Shown here in pieces: positions 9,144-16,781 of a stretch of DNA of 25,342 nt. Every line of letters begins with the position of its first letter. The stretch's first letter is position 1. The notes beneath the pieces were generated by a model that was not told where the DNA came from, ran no database searches, and saw nothing but the letters and a program-made list of their open reading frames with translations. The position numbers were made by a program, and so were the translations under genes. Source of the stretch: Pelagophyceae sp. CCMP2097 (taxonomy: Eukaryota; Sar; Pelagophyceae); contig MU657164.1 in the NCBI GenBank assembly GCA_026770575.1, positions 1,088,890-1,114,231 of the forward strand. The letters are read 5' to 3'.

Positions 9144-9972
9144 TATCCTGATACACGTTAGTACAGCCCACAGTAGACCCGCTTTTCGAGCGCAGCGAGC
9201 CGAAATCGCCGAAATAAAAAAACGCCGCTCGTGTAAAAAGCCTTACCGGATACATATCCGATTACCGGATACATATCCGCTTTTCCTCTCAAACTACGAC
9301 CTGGGAGGCACCGCCCCGCCGCGCACCGACGTCCCCCTGGGGTCAGGAGTGTCGCGATGGACGCGCCACGACGCCTATACCCCGGAACCGCGAGCCTCCT
9401 TTCCCCTGGAGGCGCGCGGGCTGTTTTCGGTGTGTCCGAAAATGGTCTCGCCTGAACCGCTCCAACTCCCCGATGCGGTCGAACTGCCCCAATATGAAGC
9501 CGGGCCCATGCTCGGGAGGTATCATGCGTGCGCGCGCAGCCGCCGGACCTCGCCTGGCGGCTCGGGGAAGGCCGTCGGGCCTAGGCTCGGCAGCCCCACT
9601 TTTGCGCGTTCGTTTGGGCGAAACTTGGCTCGCTGCGCTCGATAATCGCGCCTCGGGAGGTTCATATCAAATCTTAAGTACTGCACGCATGTTCCAAAGT
9701 CAAATTGCCAAAATTTAAAACGACATTCCGTTAAACTTTGGGCGCGAGTATCTCAGCGCGGACCCCGCCCGCGGAGCCAAAGTTGACGGATCGTGAAAGC
9801 TCGCGTCGAGACGCGTCGACTCCATCAAACAGTTTGTCTCAATTCGAGAATCGTGATTTTGAAAAGCGGGTCTCCCTGCAATTTCTAAATTGTACAGGGG
9901 GGGCCGGGTCGCGGTGCTCAGCTCCTCAGGGCGCCTCGTTCGCTTCCCAGGCCGCGCCGCGCGTCCGCCGCG
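9144..9972. other. Intergenic region with a 19-bp tandem repeat; no supported gene
   Basis: No convincing gene is seen. At 9243-9279 an 18-bp near-palindromic unit (ttaccggatacatatccg) occurs twice with a 19-bp period. The 16-bp motif tcgagcgcagcgagcc at about 9187 recurs in inverted orientation at about 9628, enclosing roughly 430 bp. Bases 9690-9740 are AT-rich and may contribute to the promoter of the WD40 gene downstream. Confidence 0.4.
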
Positions 9973-11088
9973 ATGGACGCCGTCGACGCGGCCCCGCGGG
10001 CCGTCGAGGTGCGCCCCGCCGTCGACGGCGGCGCCGCGCCGATCCTCGACGTCTTTGAACTGAGCGACGTCCTCGCGCTCATCCTGCGGCTGGCGGCCTC
10101 GCCGCACGCGCTCTGTGTGACAGCACGAGTCGCTCGAGCTGGGCGGACCGTGGCGCCGGCCGTGCGCAGGCTCGTCGTGGAGGACCGGTGGAAGGGCCGA
10201 ATTTTAAAGGGCACCGCAATCCTCAAGGGGCACACCGGCGGCGTCACGAGCTGCGCGTTCTCGCCCGACGGCGAGCGCATCGTGACGGCGAGCGGCGACG
10301 GGATGGCGTGGATCTGGGACGCTAAGGCGGGCGCGCTGCTCCTGAAGCTCGAGGGGCACGCTGGCGACGTCTTCAGCTGCGCGTTCTCGTCCGACGGCAA
10401 ACGCGTCGTGACGGCGAGCGGCGACGGGACGGCGCGGCTCTGGGGCGCCGATACGGGCGCGCTGCAGGCGACGCTCGAGGGCCACACCAACATCGTTTTC
10501 TGCTGCACATTCTCGCCCGACGGCAAGCGCCTCGTGACGGCGAGCGACGACGAGACGGCGCGGCTCTGGGACGCCGAAACGGGCGCATCCCTGATGACGC
10601 TTCGGGGGCACTCCAGCGGCGTCACGATTTGCGCGTTCTCGCCCGACGGCAAGAGCATCATGACGGCGAGCCTCGACAGGACAGCGCGGCTCTGGGACGC
10701 CGAGTCGGGCGCGCTGCTGAAGACGCTCGAGGGTTTCACCGGCGGCGTCACGAGCTGCGCGCTCTCGCCCGACGGCACGCGCATCGTGACGGCGAGCCAC
10801 GACAATAAGGCGCGGCTGTCGGACGCCGAAACAGGCGCGGTGCTGCTGACGCTCAAGGGGCACACCGACATCGTCACGAGCTGCGCGTTCTCGCCCGACG
10901 GCAAGCGCGTCGTGACGGCGAGCTGCGACACGACAGCGCGGCTGTGGGACGCCGTGACAGGCGCGCTGCTGGTGACGCTCGAAGGGCACTACAGCATTGT
11001 CTCGAGCTGCGCGTTTTCGCCCGACGGCAAGCACGTCGTGACGGCGAGCTACGACAAGAAGGCGCGGCTCTGGAACGTGGCACTCTAA
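9973..11088 (+). CDS. WD40 repeat protein, seven blades
   Basis: This 371-aa single-exon protein should fold as a seven-bladed beta-propeller that serves as a protein-interaction platform. Residues 1-80 contain a Leu-rich helical stretch (VFELSDVLALILRL) that could be a degenerate F-box-like segment. From about residue 84 to the C-terminus there are seven repeats of exactly 42 aa, each built on GH...V.SCAFSPDGK.. VTAS.D.TARLWDA.TGALL. The last repeat ends at the stop codon, giving a complete closed propeller. The repeats are also very alike in DNA, with a 126-bp period. The fifth blade is odd: its GH is GF, and the WD is SD. The ATG at 9973 follows gccgcg and is the first in frame. Long minus-strand open frames here are shadows of the repeat. 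The partner and pathway are unknown. Confidence 0.88.
   Translation: MDAVDAAPRAVEVRPAVDGGAAPILDVFELSDVLALILRLAASPHALCVTARVARAGRTVAPAVRRLVVEDRWKGRILKGTAILKGHTGGVTSCAFSPDGERIVTASGDGMAWIWDAKAGALLLKLEGHAGDVFSCAFSSDGKRVVTASGDGTARLWGADTGALQATLEGHTNIVFCCTFSPDGKRLVTASDDETARLWDAETGASLMTLRGHSSGVTICAFSPDGKSIMTASLDRTARLWDAESGALLKTLEGFTGGVTSCALSPDGTRIVTASHDNKARLSDAETGAVLLTLKGHTDIVTSCAFSPDGKRVVTASCDTTARLWDAVTGALLVTLEGHYSIVSSCAFSPDGKHVVTASYDKKARLWNVAL
10222..11086 (+). repeat. Coding 126-bp tandem repeat (WD40 blades)
   Basis: Seven consecutive 126-bp units encode the WD40 blades. Stretches such as gcgttctcgcccgacggcaa and gtgacggcgagc recur in most units, which suggests recent duplication or gene conversion among blades. 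Confidence 0.8.
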
Positions 11089-11949
11089 CTCCGCGGCAGT
11101 GCGGCGCCGGCCCGCGGCGCCCCGGCCCGCGGGCCTCATGAGGGCGCCGGCGCACTCGTGGCCTCGTCGCCACTGCTGCCAGAGGCCAAGACCCCAACTC
11201 TCACGACTCGGGATCTTCCTAATCGGCGGCTTTTGGCCATCGAGCAGGGGCATTCGCCGAGGGCGACCTTTGGGGTGCGCCGATGCTCCCTGTATGCGTA
11301 GTCGATCAGTTTGACGTCGGCGCGCAGGCGCGCGGCCCGGGCAGGCGCGCAGCCGCGGGGCCGGCACGCGGCAGCGTGCACAGCACGGGCGTCCAGAGCG
11401 TGGCGTCGAGGTCGGGCGCTGCGCCGCCGCCGCCGCGCCCTATCGAAGGAACCGCGCGAGCGCCGCTAGACGACGGGCGCCCTCGGGGCGACGCGTCCCG
11501 GGCCAGGAGCGCCGACGCGGATCGGGAGGCCTGGTCGGACGCAGTGGCGCGCTGTGGTCTGCGAGGCGCATCGAAGCATTGTGGTTGGTACAGCGAGAGT
11601 AGTCAGAGGAGGCTTCCCATCTGTCGCACCAGGCCCTGTCGGTCCAGAGTCTCGCTCCGAGCTCTTCGGCAGCCTGCGTCGTTCAATAGAGTCGTGCAGC
11701 TCTTCGTGGCTGGCGCGCAACCCGGCGGGATATTTTCAGAGAAGGCCCCCTTGCAGGACCCTTCCGCAAGGCTTCCACCATCCAGGGCCCAGTCCCGACT
11801 CTCTACAGGCCGGAGACTCGGGGCCCCCGGCGGAGTTTCCTGCCCGCCCGCCCGCCAGGAGCCCTATGCAGGCGTCCCCGCGCGACGCGCAGCGATATCA
11901 GACGAGGTGGTATCCTCAACAACCTCCGGAAGGTAAGTATCCTCAACAG
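11089..11949. other. Convergent intergenic region; no supported gene
   Basis: This region lies between the WD40 gene (+) and the end of the SNF2-like gene (-). Frames on both strands are Pro/Arg/Ala-rich and carry no recognisable domain. A minus-strand stretch around 11280-11400 (RADVKLIDYAYREHR) looks slightly protein-like but its frame breaks on either side. A 12-bp direct repeat (gtatcctcaaca) occurs at 11910-11921 and 11938-11949. A textbook plus-strand donor (aag|gtaagt) sits at about 11933 without an exon I can support. Confidence 0.35.
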
Positions 11950-14196
11950 TTAGCGCAACTCTTCCACGTCTGCGGGCGTGACGGAAACGGCGTGGCGCGC
12001 GAGGAGCGCGGCCAGCGGCGCCCGCGGCGAAAGGCGCACGAAATCGGCGAGGGCACGGAGCTGCGCCGACCGGCGCGGCAAAACCTACGCGGGGGACGCT
12101 CTTGACCATATGACGGGGGATACCAAGGGGCGCCGCCTTCTCACGTCGGCCTTTGCGTCGGAGACGAGGGCCCATCGCGCTCGGGCGTCTAAGCGGTCGA
12201 CGGCCCTTGATCGCGCGGTCTCGAAGTTAAAGAGTAGGTGCGCGTCGTCGCAAATAACGCGCCGCCAGCGCACGCGGTGCAGCGCCGAAACCCCGAGGGC
12301 GCCGGCTGATCGCGGCGCGGACGTCGCAAAGTCCATGTCGTCTAGTCGAGTGGCGTGCGCGTAGGTGGCTACAACAGCGACAAAGCGTTTTAAGTTCACC
12401 ACCGTCGCTCTTCTCAAAGCCGCCGCCGTGACGCCGTGCTTGAGCACGGAGATCCGGCGAGACCGTAAAGCGGCATGCCATTCGTCGGCCAAGGCGCAGC
12501 TCGACGCGAGTATTAAAGTGCCGCCTTTGTCGTCTTCGTCACCGTTTTCGTCTTCGTCGTCGTCGCATCCCATGACGGCCGCAAACGCGGATGCCACGCA
12601 GGGCCGCCCCCAGGGCGACGTCACCAGAACGCCGCCGCAAACGCCGTGGCTCGATGCGTCGCCGTCGTGTTGCGAGAGGCGGTCCGGGAGCGTCAAACGC
12701 GCCGAAGACGACCGCCGCCGCGCACCCGCCGGCGCGAGCTTTAATGGCGGCGGGGCGGTGAAAAGAGAACCGACCTTTGCCACGGGCTTTGACGCGCGTT
12801 CCGGGGACGTGACAGATGAAGCGCTGTCGAACTCCGCGGGCCGGCAAGGAGGCTCCTCGCGCTTCGGCGGCCGGCAAGGAGGCTCCTCGCGCTTCGGCGG
12901 CCGCTCCTTTTTCTTCGCAGCCGCAAGTCTCGCGGCCTTGCCGAGGTTCCATTGCGCCTTGCCCCACTTGCATTTGAACAACGGCGATGAGTCACTATCG
13001 AACGGTTCGCTGTTACTATCGAACGGTTCGCTGTCCAACTCGCGCGACTGGCAGCAGCGCGCCGCAGCGCCGGAGAGCCCCGCAGCGATGCTGCACGGCG
13101 TCGCCGACGCGTCGTCCGACGCGTCTATAGCCGCGGCCGCGCGAGCGGTCTCGCTGGACGAGCACTGCGTCGCCGCGTCGTCAGACGCTTCTCGAGCCGC
13201 GGGAGCGGGCGAGCGCCTCGCGGCAATCGTTTCGGCCTCGCTGCACGACGACGCCGAGTGTTGCGTCGCCGAGGCATCAGACGCATCAACTCGAGCCGTG
13301 GCAGCAGAGCGAGGGGCGATGGTCTCGGCCTCGCTGCGCTGCGTCGCCGACTCGTCGTCCGAGCGCTGCGTCGTAGAGTCGTCGGCCGACGCTTCGCCTC
13401 GAGCCGCGGGAGCAAAGCGAGGGGCGATGGTCTCGGCCTCGCTGCTCTGCGCCGAGTCGTCGTCCGAGCGCTGCGTCGCCGAGGCGTCGGCCGGCGCTTC
13501 GCCTCGAGCCGCGGCGGCAGAGCGAGTGGCGACGGTCTCGGCCTCGCTGCGCTGCGTCGAGTCGTCGCCCGAGCGCCGCGTCGCCGAGGCGTCGTCCGGC
13601 GCGTCCGACGCTTCGTCTCGAGCCGCGGGGCCCTTTTCGGCGGAAGAGGCAAAGCAAACGTCGGCGCGTCGCCCGGTGCGCGGCGCGTCGTCGCCGCGGT
13701 GCGCCGCAGGCGCGTCGGTGTCCGTGTCGGACCAAAAAGAGAGCACCCGCGCGTCGCCGGGCGCGGCCGCGCCGCGCGCCACGATGACAGTGCCTGGGCT
13801 CCGACGTCGCGTCGCCAGCTGCGTTTGCGCCAGCTGCGTTTGCGCCAGCTGCGTTTGCGCGAGCTGCGTCGCGGCGAGCGGCGTCGCCAGCTGCGTCTGT
13901 GCGAGCTGCGTCTGTGCGAGCTGCGTCTGGGCAGCGCCAGATGGGCGCCGGCGCCGCGCGACGATGACAGTCCTGACGTCGTTCCCAACGTCCCGCAGCC
14001 CATTGCGGTCGCCGTCGGACTGCGTGCAGTCGAAGCGGTTCGGGGCCACGGACGTGTTTAGCGCCAACGGCTTCTCCTGCGGCTTGCGCCGGACTGGCGT
14101 CCGAACCGCATTCTCCTTGTCCGAATCGTCGGCGCGGCGGCGGTAGTGGTGGTGGTGGTGGTGGTGGTGGACCACGGTCTGGTGGGGGGCCTCCAT
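11950..14196 (-). CDS. Long disordered protein ending in a degenerate SNF2-type ATPase domain
   Basis: Exon 1 runs 14196-12145 and exon 2 12084-11950, with a 60-nt intron (gtgaga ... gcgtag), giving 728 aa. The N-terminus has eight His in a row, then an array of QTQLA repeats between two TVIVAR motifs, then five or six diverged repeats carrying SEAETIA, and tandem PPKREEPPCR units. From about residue 521 the pattern follows the N-terminal half of SNF2/Rad5-type ATPases: GGVLV, TLILASSCALADEW (motif Ia-like), FVAVVATYAHAT, RVRWRRVICDDAH (motif II-like) and ARWALVSD (motif III-like). After the intron LRALADFVRLSP matches the segment after motif III. The Walker A GLGKT is missing, DEAH is DDAH, TGTP is VSDA, and no helicase C-lobe follows, so catalysis is unlikely. 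Possible roles are chromatin binding or none. The start at MEAPHQ is a choice; the frame is open upstream to 14691. Confidence 0.6.
12841..12900. repeat. Perfect 30-bp tandem duplication in coding DNA
   Basis: The 30-bp unit ccggcaaggaggctcctcgc... is present twice without change at 12841-12870 and 12871-12900. On the minus strand it encodes the doubled KREEPPCRPP motif of the SNF2-like protein. A second perfect duplication of 21 bp lies at 12994-13035 and doubles DSEPF-type residues. Both keep the reading frame. Confidence 0.85.
13812..13930. repeat. 15-bp coding minisatellite (QTQLA array)
   Basis: Units close to cagctgcgtttgcgc are repeated with a 15-bp period, interrupted by one variant segment. 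On the minus strand they encode repeated AQTQL. Because 15 is a multiple of three, copy-number change would keep the frame. Confidence 0.8.
14146..14170. repeat. GTG trinucleotide microsatellite encoding a His run
   Basis: About eight GTG triplets lie at the N-terminal end of the SNF2-like gene. On the minus strand they read CAC and produce an uninterrupted run of eight histidines. Confidence 0.8.
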
Positions 14197-14752
14197 CAGA
14201 CTCGAGCCAGAGGCGGCGCGAGCTCGCGAGATCCCAACCGCTAAATAAAACGTGTGTTTACGAATGCCGCCAAAGCAAGCTTGCTCATTGGCAGTGGTCA
14301 AACCGACACCCGGACTTTGAAGTACCCGGACCGGACTGTGAGGAACACCGTGAGGAAGACCCGCAATGTGGAACAATCCCGGACCGACTCGTCGGGAACA
14401 CCGGGGCCGTCCTGAGGGGTCAGCAGCACCCGGACCGTGAGAGACAAGGACCGGACCACAACTTGAAGAAGCGCGTGCCGGCCACCTCCAGCCTCGTGCA
14501 TGTAGCTGGCATCTTGCGCTCCTGTGCCGGTCACCTACAACCTCCCAAATTCTTGTCGGCCCTCTCGTCGCAGTCGACCCTCTCGTCGCAGATTGCCGTT
14601 TGTGTCTCGTCAGCCCAAGTCCCGAGTCTGTGCCAGAGGACGCCCTGTGGGGACGACTGCAATCTGAGAATGTCAAATGGGATTGGGCCATTGTGACATC
14701 ACCTTCAGAGAGGCGTTTCGTTCCCTCGCTTGCGAGTGCGTTCGTTGCGTGT
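14197..14752. other. Upstream region of the SNF2-like gene
   Basis: No gene is supported here, although the SNF2-like frame stays open on the minus strand to 14691 with unconserved sequence. Between about 14310 and 14460 motifs of the type acccggaccg recur, and ccctctcgtcgcag is doubled at about 14561-14592. The region is likely promoter and 5' untranslated sequence of the minus-strand gene. Confidence 0.35.
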
Positions 14753-14842
14753 GCTCAAAGGTATTAGGTCTACTGCGTCTATTAACAGCGTGTGTAAAAA
14801 TGGTTTTACACGAGGTTGCCGGTTCGAGCCCGGCTTTGAGTA
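14753..14842 (+). other. tRNA-like relic with a perfect B box
   Basis: The 3' half is like a tRNA: variable region AGGTT (14813-14817), T stem GCCGG/CCGGC around TTCGAGC, then TTTGAGT pairing with GCTCAAA at 14753-14759 as a 7-bp acceptor stem (one G-T pair) and a discriminator A at 14842. GGTTCGAGCCC (14821-14831) fits the Pol III B box. CGTGT (14789-14793) can pair with ACACG (14808-14812), but the loop is 14 nt rather than 7, and the D-arm region is 29 nt with no good stem. It is therefore not a normal tRNA. A tRNA-derived SINE head, a decayed tRNA or an organellar insertion are all possible. Confidence 0.4.
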
Positions 14843-14890
14843 GGAATTATAAAATAAAAATTCGAAAAATGTTAGCAAGTGAAATGAATG

Positions 14891-14922
14891 TACGCCGGTT
14901 CAAATCCGGGTCTGGGTACCAA
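14891..14922 (+). other. Second T-arm/B-box-like fragment ending in CCA
   Basis: GGTTCAAATCC at 14897-14907 fits the B-box consensus and is flanked by a T-stem-like CCGG/CCGG, followed by TCTGGGTACCA, which resembles a tRNA 3' end with an encoded CCA. No matching 5' acceptor strand is found upstream. The spacing to the first B box is 76 nt. Confidence 0.3.
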
Positions 14923-14959
14923 AAAAACTCAATAAGAATGGGATATGTTTATATACACT

Positions 14960-16240
14960 TTTCTCAACTGGCTCCTGGCACTGGGACCGGAAATCCCTTT
15001 TGCCAGGGCATACGTCAGTGACAGATGGTGTCATATTTTCATGTCAACAGCCGCTCCTCTGGATGCGCAGTCTCGGCTGCTACCTTGGATTAAGTGGTTT
15101 TTCGCACCTTTGCGGATCCCTGTGGGATGTTTATGCCAATAGACTCTTTTTAGGAACACATTCTGAATTTTCTCGTGAATCGACTTTCCTCGGAACATAC
15201 ACCACTCCAGTGTGACGAAGACGCCTTCCACTGGGTTGTACGCCAGCGTTGGAGTTGGGACGCGCGTGTGAGCCCAGTGTCGACGACCCCATGAAGTAAT
15301 CTTGACCATAGAGCCCCTCAAGGCCCATTCCATCGATATCATGGGACTGAGGTCGATTGTGCAAGGTCAGTGGCGACTCCACGTAGAACCACGTACACAG
15401 CCTTCAAAGTGCATGGGGGGACCCCCATGCGAGTCTAGGTTCAAGCTATCTTGTACCAAAAGGCCTAAGTGTCGACGAACGAGGCAAAATATTTTGGAAA
15501 TGGCGCGTGGGAAGGCCAACAGGCGGCCCTGGCTCGATGGTGATGGTGATGGCGTCATCGGCGGACCCCTGTTCACAGTAGTTCGACAGGAGCCTGAACC
15601 GCAACTTGAGCTGAAATTGGGGAGTCGGGCACGCTTTTTGCGATCGCTCGGTCGACACCACTTTGTGACGGAAACGTGAGCCTGCCAGATGGGGTCGGGT
15701 GTCGTCAATTCACGGTCCTGCCCACCGGTACTTCGCTCGTCGATGACCCTAACTGGCTCCCTGCACTCTGAAACCCGCGAATTTCCCGGCGCGGGTTTCA
15801 TGAAGTGCCTGGGATAAGAGCATGCGTAAAGACGCCAAAAGGTGTTTACTGAATGCATTATTTCGATCTTGAAGAAAGTTAGGAACGTGGATGACTCGAG
15901 CATCACCTTGCACGTACGCTGATGCAAAATTGGGGAGTCGAGCATGCGTGCTCGGACCCTCGGACTCGATGCCAGCAAGGTGCAAAATGTACCCATCAAA
16001 AAACGCACACGCAGCGATGCTTGTGCCCCCAAAATCATCATGCGTGGGCATCGAGCCTATAAGACGGCGTGGCCAGACTCTGAAGGTGAACCCATGTGAT
16101 CCGCGCGCGCTCACCGCGCCAGAAGTTCGTGTGTGTCGACGTTTTTTCACGAACTTATTCGGTGTTTTCGCCGACGTGTGTTTACTAAAAAAAGTCTATT
16201 GGCCGGCATAATGTTGCTCGCATTTGATTCGAGAGGTCGC
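14960..16240. repeat. Lower-GC island with hairpins and diverged duplications
   Basis: This stretch is clearly less GC-rich than its surroundings. Hairpins or palindromes occur at 14974-14980/15001-15007 (cctggca/tgccagg), 15411-15430 (gcatggggg/cccccatgc) and 15769-15800 (11-bp stem, 10-nt loop). Diverged duplications include aactggctcc..gcact at about 14965 and 15750, aattggggagtcg at about 15617 and 15930, and an inverted pair sharing agtctattggc near 15150 and 16190. Minus-strand frames contain protein-like pieces (for example LPNFASAYVQGDARVIHVPNFLQ near 15900) but no intact gene. A decayed mobile element is the best guess. Confidence 0.4.
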
Positions 16241-16781
16241 ACCCGCCTTTGGCCCGAGCCAAAGTGGGGCCCGAACAAGTCTCGTATTCGCGCCGTTTTC
16301 AAAAAGTGGGGTCCCGTTGGGGCCTTCTAGCGAGGGCACTGCGTAAGGGCAGCTGTCGTCGGTTACGAAGTTGAAGCCAAGATTTCGGTCGGTTAGCGGA
16401 TCGTGGCGCCGGTCGCGCGCGCGCGGCCGGCCCGGGCCGCGAACCGGCTCCGCGGAAATCCCGTTGCCCCATAGGGTCGTTGAACGGCCGCAGGTAAAAC
16501 TGAAGAAAGCTTTTCGGCGAGCGGGTCCGAGGACACCGAGAACCCGTTTCACAACAAGTCCGCCGGGGGCGGGCGGGTCCGTCTGCGACTGAGGGCGTGC
16601 GCAGGGCGCAATGGCGCGAGGTGTCGAATACGACGGAATGGTGGCGCGGCGCCGCCCCGATTTTCGGTCAAAGGCATTGCAGCCGGAAGCCCTCGGGGCG
16701 CGCAGGCACGGCGGCGAGACGGCGACCAAGGCTTCATCGACTTCTGAGGCGACAAAGGGGCTCTTCGAAAGCGACGATACG
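16241..16781. other. Upstream region of the Nopp140-like gene
   Basis: No gene is supported. A perfect hairpin ctttggc-ccga-gccaaag lies at 16247-16264. The plus-strand frame of the next gene is open from 16611 with another ATG there, so the tail of this stretch could be coding if the upstream start is used. Confidence 0.35.

Noticed and set aside
10204..11367. Long minus-strand open frame (387 codons) opposite the WD40 gene
   Set aside because: It is the antisense shadow of the 126-bp coding repeat in GC-rich DNA; composition is Arg/Ala/His-biased and shows no domain.
11136..11550. Minus-strand pieces RADVKLIDYAYREHR and DLDATLWTPVLCTLP as further exons of the SNF2-like gene
   Set aside because: They are in different frames, have no supported splice sites joining them, and do not match helicase C-lobe motifs.
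14753..14842. Functional tRNA gene
   Set aside because: The anticodon loop is 14 nt, the D-arm region is too long and lacks a stem, and a simple intron placement gives an implausible AAA anticodon.
15749..16150. Minus-strand protein-like frame (PTHDDFGGTSIAACAFFDGYI) as a gene, possibly AlkB-like
   Set aside because: The short IHVPNFLQD resemblance is not backed by any iron-binding or 2-oxoglutarate motif, and frames break on both sides.
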